From positions 7,268,001 through 7,332,000 of the forward strand of contig NZ_JAYMGI010000002.1 of assembly GCF_035825295.1 (NCBI RefSeq): 64,000 nt of DNA, read 5' to 3'. Every line of letters begins with the position of its first letter. The first letter of the stretch is position 1. This DNA is from Actinacidiphila sp. DG2A-62 (GTDB taxonomy: Bacteria; Actinomycetota; Actinomycetes; Streptomycetales; Streptomycetaceae). Made by a program: the position numbers and the translations under genes. Positions 45,001-54,078 of the stretch are shown here, piece by piece. The notes under the pieces were generated by a model that saw only the letters and a list, made by a program, of their open reading frames with translations, had not been told where the DNA came from and ran no database searches.

Positions 45001-45237
45001 GGCCCTTACCTGGCACGCCGGGCCCGCCGCCAAACATCGAGGCGGGGCCGGCACGCGGGTCCGTACGCCTGGGCCGTCCCGGCCGCGCCCGTGGCACCTG
45101 CGCAAACCGTCCTCCCGAGGCCGGACCGCCCTCCCGGGCCGGGCAGCCCTCCCGGGCCGGGCAGCGCTCCGGGGGCCGGGGCCGCCGTCCTGGCCCGCGC
45201 CGCCCTTCCGAACCGGGCGACGCGGGCCGCCCGCGGC

Positions 45238-46863
45238 TCACACCTCCTCCTCCGCCACCCGCACCAGCTCCCCCTCCTCGATCCGCAGCCACCGCGTGAT
45301 CCCCAGCTCGCGCAGGAACGGCAGGTCGTGGCCGGCCACCAGCAGCGCCCCCCGGTACGAGGCGAGCGCGGTGACCAACTGCCCGACGGACGCCATGTCC
45401 AGGTTGTTCGTCGGCTCGTCGAGCATCAGCAGTTGGGGCGCCGGCTCGGCGAGCATCAGCGCGGCCAGCGTCGCGCGGAACCGCTCGCCGCCGGACAGCG
45501 ACCCGGCCGGCCGGTCCGCCCGGGCGCCCCGGAAGAGGAACCGGGCCAGCCGCGCCCGCACCTCGTTGTCGGTCGCGGACGGCGCGAACGCCGCGACGTT
45601 GCCCGCCACCGACACCTCCGGGTCCAGGACGTCCAGCCGCTGCGGCAGGTACCTGACCGGCACGTGCGTCATGACCAGGCCCGCGGCCGGCGGCACCTCG
45701 CCGGCGATCGTGCGCAGCAGCGTGGTCTTGCCCGCGCCGTTCGCGCCGATCAGCGCGATCCGCTCCGGCCCGTGCACGTCCAGCTCCGCCCGCACGCCGT
45801 GCCGCAGCTCCAGCTCGCGCAGCGTGAGCACGGTGCGGCCGGCCGGAACCGCGGTGTGCGGCAGGTCGATCCGGATCTCGTCGTCGTCGCGGACCGCCGC
45901 GACCGCCTCCTGCAACCGCTCCCTGGCCCCCTCCAGCCGGTCGGCGTGCAGCTGGCGGTGCTTGCCCGCGGACACCTGGGCCTGCCGTCTGCGCTCGTTC
46001 ATCACGATGCGCGGTTCCCGCTTGGCGTCGTACATCTTCTGCCCGTACCGCGCCCGCCGGGCCAGTTTGACCTGGGCTTCGGCCAGTTCGCGCTGCTGCC
46101 GCTTCATGTCGGCCCCGGCGGCGCGCACTTGGCGCTCGGCCGCCTCCTGCTCGACGGCGAGCGCCTCCTCGTACGCCGACAGGTTGCCGCCGTAACCGTG
46201 CACCTCGCCGCCGCGCAGGTCGGCGATCTGGTCGACGCGCTCCAGCAGTTCGCGGTCGTGGCTGACCACCACCAGCACGCCGCGCCACGCCTCGACCGCC
46301 GCGTACAGGCCGCGTCTGGCGCGCAGATCGAGGTTGTTGGTCGGCTCGTCCAGCAGCAGCACGGCGGGGCGGCGCAGCAGCAGCGCGGCCAGCCGCAGCA
46401 GCACCGACTCGCCGCCGGAGACGTCGCCGACCGTGCGGTCCAGGCCGATCCGGTCGAGGCCGAGGCCGGCCAGGGTGGCGCGGGCGCGCTCCTCGACGTC
46501 CCAGTCGTCGCCGACCGCGGCGAAGTGCTCCTCTGCGGTGTCGCCCGCCTCGATCGCGTGCAGGGCGGCCCGGGCCGCGTCGATGCCCAGCGCCCGGTCG
46601 ACCCGCAGCGAGGTGTCGAGCGAGACGTCCTGCGGCAGGTAGCCGATCTCGCCGCTCGCCTTCGCCGTGCCCGAGGCGGGGGTCAGTTCGCCGGCGAGCA
46701 GCTTCAACAGGGTGGACTTGCCCGCGCCGTTGAGGCCGATCAGGCCGGTGCGGCCCGGGCCCACCGACCAGGTGAGGTCGTCGAAGACGCCGGTCCCGTC
46801 GGGCCAGGCGAAGGTCAGGCGGGTGCAGACGAGGGACGCGGCGGTGGACGGTGTCGATGACAT
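45238..46863 (-). CDS. ABC-F family ATPase (ribosome-type)
   Basis: 541 residues from ATG 46863 with GGAG upstream. Two ABC domains without membrane segments: first GLNGAGKSTLLKLLAG (Walker A), VSGGESVLLRLAAL, LLLDEPTNNLDL; a 75-residue linker rich in charged helix (KRQQRELAEAQVKLARRARYG); second GANGAGKTTLLRTIAG, SLSGGERFRATLAAL and LLMLDEPTNNLDM. ABC-F proteins act on ribosomes, either giving antibiotic resistance or freeing stalled ribosomes. Its 0.6-kb upstream gap could hold a leader attenuator, but none is clear. Confidence 0.92.
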   Translation of the reverse strand: MSSTPSTAASLVCTRLTFAWPDGTGVFDDLTWSVGPGRTGLIGLNGAGKSTLLKLLAGELTPASGTAKASGEIGYLPQDVSLDTSLRVDRALGIDAARAALHAIEAGDTAEEHFAAVGDDWDVEERARATLAGLGLDRIGLDRTVGDVSGGESVLLRLAALLLRRPAVLLLDEPTNNLDLRARRGLYAAVEAWRGVLVVVSHDRELLERVDQIADLRGGEVHGYGGNLSAYEEALAVEQEAAERQVRAAGADMKRQQRELAEAQVKLARRARYGQKMYDAKREPRIVMNERRRQAQVSAGKHRQLHADRLEGARERLQEAVAAVRDDDEIRIDLPHTAVPAGRTVLTLRELELRHGVRAELDVHGPERIALIGANGAGKTTLLRTIAGEVPPAAGLVMTHVPVRYLPQRLDVLDPEVSVAGNVAAFAPSATDNEVRARLARFLFRGARADRPAGSLSGGERFRATLAALMLAEPAPQLLMLDEPTNNLDMASVGQLVTALASYRGALLVAGHDLPFLRELGITRWLRIEEGELVRVAEEEV

Positions 46864-46980
46864 GAGGGGCTCCCGGTCGCTGGCGTGGGTGGTGATCTGG
46901 GCAGCGGAACGGGTCACCGGGTGTGCGTGCGGCCTGGAGCGGCGAGCGGTCCGGGGCGTACGGCCGCGGCCGGCCGCGCG

Positions 46981-47024
46981 GGACGCGACGGGAACGCGGA
47001 GGGGACGCGACGGGAACGCGGAGG
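46981..47024. repeat. 22-bp direct repeat x2
   Basis: GGACGCGACGGGAACGCGGA plus GG occurs twice in perfect tandem (46981-47002, 47003-47024), with a partial third copy after it. Confidence 0.9.
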
Positions 47025-47459
47025 GCATCGGACGCGGAGGCGTACGGTCACGCGGGAGGCGTGGGGCTCCGGGGGCTGCTCGTGGCCGGGGTCGCGCACA
47101 CATGCCGCGGCGGGGCGTCGTACGGACACGACGCGGCGCGGACAACGGTGACCCGGAGGCTCACACGAGCAACGGCCCACTCCTTCGGACGACGACAGGC
47201 CGTCACCGACGGTAGGCGGCGACCACCCCGGCCGCAACGTGTTTTCCACGCGGCCCGCGCGCGGGGTGCTTGCGAGGCCGCGCCGGTTCGCGTCGGCCCG
47301 CGCCGGTTCGCGTCGGCCCGCGTCGGCGGCGCGGGAAGCCGTGCCGAGCCGCGCCGGGGGTGCCGCGAGGTGTCGCCCGGGCCGGGCCGACGCCCCCGGC
47401 AATCGGTGCGGGGGGCGCGGGGCCGCCTGCCGGCGGCCGTGTGGCCCGGGCGGGGCGAT

Positions 47460-47489
47460 TTGGCGGGAGGGTGCGACAGCACGTAAGGT
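47460..47489 (+). promoter_or_regulatory. Promoter of initiator tRNA
   Basis: TTGGCG (47460-47465), 18 bp, TAAGGT (47484-47489). Transcription would start about 6 bases ahead of the tRNA. Confidence 0.6.
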
Positions 47490-47501
47490 GGTGTTCACCG
47501 A

Positions 47502-47575
47502 CGCGGGGTGGAGCAGCTCGGTAGCTCGCTGGGCTCATAACCCAGAGGTCGCAGGTTCAAATCCTGTCCCCGCTA
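47502..47575 (+). tRNA. Initiator tRNA-Met (CAT)
   Basis: 74 bases without encoded CCA. The anticodon stem GGG/CCC around CTCATAA is the initiator signature, and position 1 (C) does not pair with 72 (T), as in other initiator tRNAs. T-arm GCAGGTTCAAATCCTGT. The acceptor is CGCGGGG/CCCCGCT. Confidence 0.96.
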
Positions 47576-47584
47576 CTCAGGGCG

Positions 47585-47617
47585 AAGGCCCGGCACGATC
47601 GACTGTGCCGGGCCTTT
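47585..47617. terminator. Hairpin terminator after tRNA-fMet
   Basis: AGGCCCGGCAC and GTGCCGGGCCT form a perfect 11-bp stem with an 8-base loop, followed by TTTC. Confidence 0.85.
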
Positions 47618-47637
47618 CGCATGCCCGCTCGTATCGT

Positions 47638-47725
47638 CGGTGGCTCGGTGGCTCGGTGGCTCGGTGGCTCGGTGGCTCGGTGGCCCGGTGGCTCGGTGGC
47701 TCGGTGGCTCGGTGGCTCGGTGGCC
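47638..47725. repeat. 8-bp minisatellite CGGTGGCT x11
   Basis: Eleven perfect or one-base-variant copies of CGGTGGCT (variant CGGTGGCC at copies 6 and 11) in unbroken tandem, between the fMet terminator and the DUF6343-like gene. The unit length is not a multiple of 3 and it is outside genes. Confidence 0.97.
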
Positions 47726-47740
47726 GGCTGCTCGGCCGTC

Positions 47741-48046
47741 TCAGCGGCGCCGGCCGCGGGGCCGCGGCGGGTCCTCCCGCTCCACCGGCCGGTACGGCGG
47801 GACCGACCGGCCCGGCTGGTAGTGCGGCCCCTGGCGGATGTGGCGGATCACCAGCACCGTGTCGACGAGCGCCAGCGCGGCGATCGCCGCGGTCACCGCG
47901 GCCCAGCCGGGGTGGTCGGCCAGCGCGAACCCCACCGCGGCGGCCGTGCCCCACACCACCCCCAGCACGGCCAGCGTCAGGCGCAGCCGCAACGGGCTGC
48001 GCGCCTGCACGGGCTCGGAACCCGTCCTGTGCGTCGTCGGCGACAT
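47741..48046 (-). CDS. DUF6343-like small membrane protein
   Basis: 101 residues from ATG 48046. Two hydrophobic helices (LTLAVLGVVWGTAAAVGFALA and AAVTAAIAALALVDTVLVI) between a basic SPLRLRL start and the conserved HIRQGPHYQPGRSVPPYRPV tail. This matches the small Streptomyces membrane family DUF6343 as I remember it. Function unknown. Confidence 0.8.
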   Translation of the reverse strand: MSPTTHRTGSEPVQARSPLRLRLTLAVLGVVWGTAAAVGFALADHPGWAAVTAAIAALALVDTVLVIRHIRQGPHYQPGRSVPPYRPVEREDPPRPRGRRR

Positions 48047-48245
48047 CTCGCCATCTCCCTGATCGCGTGTCCGCCCGTCGGCCCGCGAGCTCCGTCGACG
48101 CCCCAGCCGCCGACCGGCCCGCCTGGCCTCGCCTGCTCGACCCCCCTCCGTCCCCGCGCCTGCCCGGTCCGGCGGCCGGGCATACGCACCGGCCGGGCGG
48201 AAATACGGAGGCGGCGTGCCGGGGCGGCGCGTAGGGTGCCTCGCC

Positions 48246-49170
48246 ATGGCCCTGACCATTCGTGACTACCGCGCCGAGGACGCCGAAGCCGTCGCGGAAC
48301 TGCTGCGCGAGACACTGCCGTACCTGGTGCACACCGCCCGCGGCGTGCACGCGCTGGCCACCGCGTCGCCCGCGCGGCAGCACTACCGGCTGCTGCTCGC
48401 CGAGGACGACGGCCGGCTCGTGGGCTGCGCCCGCGCCGGCGTCTTCGCGGACACCGACGACCCCGGCCGGACCTTCGCCAACATCACCGTGCGCCCCGCC
48501 GACCGCGGCCGCGGCGCCGGCAGCGCGCTGCTGGCCGCGGCGGAGGCCCACCTCACGGCCATCGGCGGGCACACCGCGTACGCCTGGGCGGAGGACCGGC
48601 CCGAGCACCACGCCTTCGCCACCGCCCGCGGCTACCGGCGCGGCCGGTCCTCGCGGTTCCTGCGGCTCGACCTCGCCGAGCGGCCGCCCGCCCCCTCCGT
48701 CGCCGAGGGGGTGCGGCTGCTGCCCGCCGCGCACTGGGCCGACGACCTGCGGCCGCTGTACGAGGCCGACGCCGAGAGCTTCCTCGACGAGCCGAGCGAC
48801 GTGCCGCCGGACGCCATGAGCTTCGCCGACTGGCGGACCGTGATCTTGGGACCGGCCCGAGTTCGACCCCGCGCTGAGCATCGCCGCCGAGGTGGACGGG
48901 GTGGTCGCCGCCTTCGTCATCGCCCACACCGACGGCCGGGACCGGTACTTCTCCGCGCGCACCGCCGCCCGCCCGGCCTTCCGCAGGCGGGGCCTGGCCA
49001 GGGCCGCGAAGGCCCACTCGCTGCGGCTCGCCCGCGCCGCCGGCTACCGCGAGGCCTTCACCGGCAACGACGACGGCAACGCCCCGATGCTCGCGATCAA
49101 CCGCGGGCTCGGCTACCAGACCTTCGCGACGGAGTGGCGGTACATCCACGACCTCACCGGCCCCGCCTGA
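48246..49170 (+). CDS. Two-domain GNAT acetyltransferase (extra T near 48846)
   Basis: ATG 48246. First GNAT domain has NITVRPADRGRGAGSALLAAAEAHL (acetyl-CoA loop); the second, in another frame, has ARPAFRRRGLARAAKAHSLRLARAAGY and ends GLGYQTFATEWRYIHD. The expected DWRTVIWDRPEFDP reads through if one T of TTGGG at 48846-48850 is removed, giving about 307 residues. Acetylates an unknown substrate; no diagnostic partner nearby. If the frame break is real, only the first domain would be made. Confidence 0.8.
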
Positions 49171-49204
49171 TCCCGCCTGCCGCCTGCCGCACCGGGTGTC
49201 CGGC

Positions 49205-49837
49205 TCAGTCCGGGCGCGGAGCCCGCAGCGCCGCGTCCAGCAGCAGCGACCACTGCCGGACGATGCCCGCGCGGCGCGCCGAGTCGTCGGTGAGCAGGTT
49301 GGCCAGGCCCAGGCCCCTGGCCATGTCCAGCACGCCCTGGACGGTCTCCCGCACGCCCGGCAGCGACTCGTCCGCGTCCAGGATCTCCACCGCGAGCCGG
49401 TGCGCCTCCCGGCCGATCCGCGCCTCCAGCGCGCCCACCAGCGGACGCAGCGCCTCCTCGTCGGCCGCCGCGACCCACAGGTGCAGCGCGGCCCGGAACA
49501 GCGGGCCGGTGTGCACGTCGACCAGCAGTTGCACCACCGCGCGGGTGCGGTCGGGCCCGGTCGCGGGCAGCGCCCGCGCCGCCCGCTCGCGCACCGCGAT
49601 CATCCACTGCTCCGCGACGTGCGCGACGGCCGCGGTGAACAGCTCCTCCCGAGTGCGGAAGTGGTGCTGCGCCGCGCCCCGTGACACCCCGGCCCGCGCG
49701 CACACCACGGCGACCGTGCTCCCCGACCAGCCGTGCTCGGCCAGGCACGCCATCGCCGCCTCAAGGATGCGCTGCCGGGTCGCCCGGCTCCGCTCCTGCT
49801 TGGGCGTACGGTCCACGGCCGCGGGTCCGGCGGTCAC
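49205..49837 (-). CDS. TetR-family regulator of the acyl-CoA operon
   Basis: 210 residues from GTG 49837, overlapping the stop of the hydratase (GTGA). HTH: QERSRATRQRILEAAMACLAEHGW, then CARAGVSRGAAQHHFRTREEL, residues 13-58. As the last gene of the operon it probably represses it from the 24-bp palindrome at 56795-56818 and is relieved by an acyl-CoA; this is inference. Confidence 0.9.
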   Translation of the reverse strand: MTAGPAAVDRTPKQERSRATRQRILEAAMACLAEHGWSGSTVAVVCARAGVSRGAAQHHFRTREELFTAAVAHVAEQWMIAVRERAARALPATGPDRTRAVVQLLVDVHTGPLFRAALHLWVAAADEEALRPLVGALEARIGREAHRLAVEILDADESLPGVRETVQGVLDMARGLGLANLLTDDSARRAGIVRQWSLLLDAALRAPRPD

Positions 49838-50577
49838 AGGGCCCACGGCGGGTCCCGCCTCTCCAGCAGCGCCCGCACGCCCTCGGCGGCCTCGGCCGAG
49901 GCGAAGAGCCGCGCGCTCTGCGCGGTCAGCGCCGGCGCGTCCGCCTCCAGCAGCTCGCGCAGCCGCGCGGTGGTGAGCCGCTTGGACTCCGCGAGGCCCT
50001 GCGGGGAGGAGGCGCGCAGGCCGGCCAGGATCGCGTCGAGCGCCTCGACCGGCGCGGTCACCAGGCCGGTCCTGACGGCCTCCGCGGCGTCGAAGGACTC
50101 GCCGGTCAGGATCCACCGGGCGGCGGCCCGGTGGTCGGCCCTGGCCAGCACGGGGATCGACGCGACCGACGGCGCGAGGCCGAGCCGCACCTCGGAGAAC
50201 GCGAACGTCGCGCCGGTCCCCGCGACGGATATGTCGCAGGCGGCCAGCAGTCCGAGCCCGCCCGCCCTGACGTGGCCGTCGGCGCGCGCGACCACCGGCT
50301 TGGGCAGCTCGGCGATCTGCCGGACCAGCTCGACCAGCAGCCGCGGACCGTCCGCGAAGCCGTCGGCCTTCAGATCCGCACCGGAGCAGAAGGCCGGGCC
50401 GGTGTGGGTGAGCAGCACCGCGCGCACCGCGTCGTCCCTCGCGGCCTCGTCCAGCGCGCCGGTCAGCTCGGCGATCAGCGCCGCGGACAGGGCGTTGCGG
50501 TTGTGCGGCGAGTCGAGGGTCAGGACGGCGATGCCCCGGTCGGCGTCGCGGCGCACCAGGGGCGTTGCTGTGGTCAC
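49834..50577 (-). CDS. Enoyl-CoA hydratase family protein
   Basis: 247 residues from GTG 50577. Crotonase fold with SPHNRNALSAAL, GPAFCSGADLKADG, GHVRAGGLGLLAACDI and FAFSEVRLGLAPSV. The first active-site Glu (usually GG-x-E-L) is replaced by Gly; the second (FSEV) is present. In this gene set it would hydrate an unsaturated product of the carboxylase, like a methylglutaconyl-type hydratase, but the missing acid leaves this open. Confidence 0.88.
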   Translation of the reverse strand: MTTATPLVRRDADRGIAVLTLDSPHNRNALSAALIAELTGALDEAARDDAVRAVLLTHTGPAFCSGADLKADGFADGPRLLVELVRQIAELPKPVVARADGHVRAGGLGLLAACDISVAGTGATFAFSEVRLGLAPSVASIPVLARADHRAAARWILTGESFDAAEAVRTGLVTAPVEALDAILAGLRASSPQGLAESKRLTTARLRELLEADAPALTAQSARLFASAEAAEGVRALLERRDPPWAL

Positions 50578-50602
50578 GGCGGACTCCAGTCGTGCGGAGG
50601 TC

Positions 50603-50695
50603 GGAACAGACGGAACCGGGGGAGCAGGCGGAACGGGGGGAGCAGGCGGAACAGCGGGAACAGACGGAACGGGGGGAGCAGGCGGAAGAGGCGGG
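50603..50695. repeat. 18-bp degenerate repeats between ACAD and hydratase
   Basis: Units of GGAACGGGGGGAGCAGGC and GAACAGACGGAACC alternate four to five times in the 148-bp gap between two genes of the operon that otherwise overlap or abut. It is the only sizeable gap in the operon. Confidence 0.8.
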
Positions 50696-50725
50696 ACGGG
50701 CGGGCGATCGGCCGGCGGCGCGCGC

Positions 50726-51913
50726 TCAGTAGGACTTGGGCAGGCCCAGGGTGTAGTGGGAGACGAAGTTGAGGATCATCTCCCGGCTGACCGGGGCTAT
50801 GCGGCCGACCCGGGACGCGGTCAGCAGCGAGGCGAGGCCGAACTCGGCGGTCAGGCCGTTGCCGCCGAGGGTGTGGACGGCCTGGTCCACGGCCTTCGCG
50901 CAGGCCTCCGCTGCGGCGTACTTGGCCATGTTGGCCGCCTCGCCCGCGCCCATGTCGTCGCCCGCGTCGTAGAGGTACGCCGCCTTCCACATCATCAGCC
51001 GGGCCAGTTCGAGTTCGATGTGCGCCTGGGCCAGCGGGTGGGCGATGGCCTGGTGGGCGCCGATCGGCTGCTTCCAGACCTCGCGGGTGCGGGCGTACTC
51101 CACGGCCCGGTCCAGCGCGTAGCGGCCCATGCCGAGGCAGAACGCGGCGGTCATCACGCGCTCGGGGTTGAGCCCGGCGAACAGCTGGAGCAGCCCGGCG
51201 TCCTCGTCGCCGACCAAGGCGTCGGCGGGCAGCGCGACGTCCTCCAGGACCAGCTCGAACTGCTTCTCCGGCGCGGACAGTTCCATCTCGATCTGCCGGT
51301 ACTCGAAGCCCGGGGTGCCGCGCTCCACGATGAACAGGCACGGCTTGAGCCGCCCCGTGCGCGCGTCCTCGGTGCGGCCCACCACCAGCGTCGCGTCGGC
51401 GATGTCGACGCCGGAGACGAACACCTTGCGGCCGGTGAGCCGCCAGCCGCCGGCCGGGTCGCGGCGCGCCGTGGTGGTGATGCGGTGCGAGTTGGAGCCG
51501 GCGTCGGGCTCGGTGATGCCGAACGCCATCCGCACCGAGCCGTCGGCGAGGCCGGGCAGCCAGCGCCGCTTCTGCGCCTCGGCGCCGAACCGGGCGATGA
51601 CCGTGCCGCAGATCGCCGGGGACACGATCAGCAGCAGCAGCGGGCAGCCCGCCGCGCCCAGTTCCTCCAGGACCAGGGCCAGTTCGGCGAGGCCGCCGCC
51701 ACCGCCGCCGTACTCCTCGGGGAGGTTCACACCGAGGTAGCCGAGGCCGCCGGCCTCCTGCCACAGCTCGTCGGTGTGCCGGCCCGCCCGCACGGCGGCG
51801 GTGAAGTACGCGCGTCCGTACCGCCGGCCGAGGTCGCCCACGGCGGTGCGCAGCGCCCGCCGCTCGTCGCTTTCCAGCAGCGCGCTGTCGAAGGTGCTCC
51901 GGACGGTGCTCAT
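50726..51913 (-). CDS. Acyl-CoA dehydrogenase
   Basis: 395 residues from ATG 51913 (ATGA overlap with the carboxylase stop). FAD/substrate motifs: MAFGITEPDAGSNSHRITTTA, WRLTGRKVFVSGVDIADATLVVGR, and the C-terminal GGNGLTAEFGLASLLTASRVGRIAPVSREMI. Oxidises an acyl-CoA to the 2-enoyl form, presumably the substrate of the co-transcribed carboxylase (isovaleryl- or citronellyl-CoA type). Confidence 0.92.
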   Translation of the reverse strand: MSTVRSTFDSALLESDERRALRTAVGDLGRRYGRAYFTAAVRAGRHTDELWQEAGGLGYLGVNLPEEYGGGGGGLAELALVLEELGAAGCPLLLLIVSPAICGTVIARFGAEAQKRRWLPGLADGSVRMAFGITEPDAGSNSHRITTTARRDPAGGWRLTGRKVFVSGVDIADATLVVGRTEDARTGRLKPCLFIVERGTPGFEYRQIEMELSAPEKQFELVLEDVALPADALVGDEDAGLLQLFAGLNPERVMTAAFCLGMGRYALDRAVEYARTREVWKQPIGAHQAIAHPLAQAHIELELARLMMWKAAYLYDAGDDMGAGEAANMAKYAAAEACAKAVDQAVHTLGGNGLTAEFGLASLLTASRVGRIAPVSREMILNFVSHYTLGLPKSY

Positions 51914-54067
51914 GGCCCTGTCTCCTCCTTGACGACGGCGAGTACGGCGCCGAGTTCGACCTGGCGGCCGACGTCGGCGGTGAGTTCGGTGAGCGTCCCG
52001 GTGACGGGCGCGGCGATCACGTGCTCCATCTTCATCGCCTCCAGCCACAGCAGGGGGCGGCCGGCCTCGACGCGGTCGCCCGGCGAGAATTCACCTATCC
52101 GGATGACGGTGCCGGGCATCGGCGCACGGAGCGAGCCCGGCGCGGCCCGCTGTCCCGGCTCGGTGAAGCGCGGCAGGGCGGTCAGCGAGATCCGCACGAA
52201 GGGGGAGTCCACGAACACCCGTTCGGCGTAAGCGGCGACCTCGAAGGCGTGCCGCACGCCCGCCACGTCCAGCACCACGCGGTCCGGCGCGGCGCTGACC
52301 AGCGTGGTGTCCTCGAACCCCGCGGCGGTCAGCGCTCCGGCCCGCTCCAGCCGGTAGCGGATGTCGTACGTGCGCCCGTCCGGCTCGCTGCGGAAGCGTT
52401 TCAGCTGCGGCTGCGAGAAAACGTTCCGCCAGCCGCCGAGCCGCACGCTCACGGGGACGGCCCCACGGCCGGGGCCGCCCGGCCCGCCCGGCCCGCCCGC
52501 CGCGGACGTCGCGCCCGATGTGCGCCGCGCCGCGTCCGCGAGCGCCGCGGCGAGCGCGGCCAACCGCTCTGGCCCGTCGCCGCCCCCCGCCGCGTCGCCC
52601 TCCGCCGAGTCGCCCTCAGCTGGTGCGCTGCCCTCCGCCGCGCCGACGCTCCCCGCGGGGCCGGCCCCTCCGCCGGGCCGATGCCCAGCTCCCGCGCGTG
52701 CCGGGGCAGGAAGTCCGTGTCCAGGCGCGCCGCCGCGAAGTCGGCGTGGCGCAGGGCGCGGACCAGCAGGTCGCGGTTGGTGACCGGGCCGTGCAGCCGG
52801 GCGCGGTCCAGCGCGTGGGCGAGGCGGCGCACGGCCTCGGCGCGGGTCGGCGCCCAGGCGATCACCTTCGCCAGCATCGGGTCGTAGTGCACACCGACCG
52901 TGTCGCCGCCGATCGCTCCGGCGTCCAGCCGCAGGCCCGCCACGCGGTCCGCCGGGGTGCCGAACTCCGCGTCCACGCCCGGGACGTCGAGCCGGAACAG
53001 CGGCCCCGGCTGCGGCTGCCAGCCGCGACTCGGGTCCTCCGCGTACAGCCGCGCCTCGATCGCGTGGCCGCGGGGGCGCGGCGCCCGGTCCGGCAGCGCG
53101 GCGCCCTCGGCGATCCTGATCTGCCAGGCGACCAGGTCGAGGCCGGTGACGCACTCGGTGACCGGGTGCTCCACCTGGAGCCTGGTGTTCATCTCCAGGA
53201 AGTACGGGCGGCCGTCGCGCGCGAGCAGGAACTCCACCGTGCCCGCGCCGGTGTAGCCGAGCGACGCGGCGGCGCGCGCCGCCGCCTCGTGCAGGGCCCG
53301 CCTGACCGGGTCCGGCAGACCGGGCGCGGGCGTCTCCTCGACGACCTTCTGGTGCCGCCGTTGCAACGAGCAGTCGCGTTCGCCGAGCACCCACACCGTG
53401 CCGTGCGCGTCGGCCAGCACCTGCACCTCGATGTGCCGCGCGCCTTCCGCGTACGGTTCGAGGAAGACCTCCCCGTCACCGAAGGCGCTCACCGCCTCCG
53501 ACCGGGCGGCAGCCAACTCGTCCTCCAGCGCCGCCAGTTCGCGGACCACCCGCATACCGCGCCCGCCGCCGCCGGCCGCCGCCTTCACCAGCAGCGGCAG
53601 GTCGGCGTCCGTCACCGCGGCCGGGGCGAGCGCGGCGAACAGCGGCACGCCGGCCGCGGCCATCAGCTCCTTGGCGCGGGTCTTGGAGCCCATCGCCTCG
53701 ACCGCGGCGGCCGGCGGACCGATCCACACCAGTCCCGCCGCCTCCACCTGCCGCGCGAACTCCGCGCTCTCGGACAGGAATCCGTAGCCCGGGTGCACCG
53801 CGTCCGCGCCGGCCGCGCGGGCCGCCGCGATCAGCAGGTCGGCGCGCAGATACGTGTCCGCGGGCGCGTCGCCCGGCAGCCGCACCGCCGCGTCCGCCTC
53901 CCGCGCGTGCGCGGCGTCCGCGTCCGCGTCGGAGTGCACCGCGACGGTCGCGATGCCCAGGTCGCGGCAGGTGCGGAAGACCCGGCGGGCGATCTCGCCG
54001 CGGTTGGCCACCAGCACGCAGCGGATCGTCCCCGGCCGGCGTCCGCCGTCCTCGTCCCGTCCGTCAT
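51910..54067 (-). CDS. Acyl-CoA carboxylase, biotin carboxylase/BCCP subunit (two frame breaks)
   Basis: Biotin carboxylase domain: VLVANRGEIARRVFRTCRDLG, KAAAGGGGRGMRVV (ATP loop), EMNTRLQVEHPVTECVTGLDL; then the C-terminal biotinyl domain LLWLEAMKMEHVIAAPV with the biotinylated Lys. ATG 54067 follows GAGGGGC and 11 bp after the beta-subunit stop, but its frame leaves the coding frame at the CCCC run 54030-54033; a second break at CCCC 52665-52668 separates the two domains. One base added at each gives about 719 residues. It carboxylates biotin for transfer by the beta subunit. Confidence 0.87.
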
Positions 54068-54078
54068 CGTCCCGCCCC

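Larger units (their letters stand above)
46864..47501. other. 638-bp gap upstream of ABC-F and initiator tRNA
   Basis: No credible gene. It contains a 22-bp direct repeat (46981-47024), GGTTCGCGTCGGCCCGCGCC-like repeats near 47282-47330, and at the right end the promoter of the tRNA. The ABC-F promoter should lie near its left end on the minus strand. Confidence 0.6.

Noticed and set aside
47502..47575. Defective tRNA because base 1 does not pair with base 72
   Set aside because: That mismatch is the normal hallmark of initiator tRNA.
47638..47725. CRISPR array
   Set aside because: Unit is 8 bp with no spacers, and there are no cas genes.
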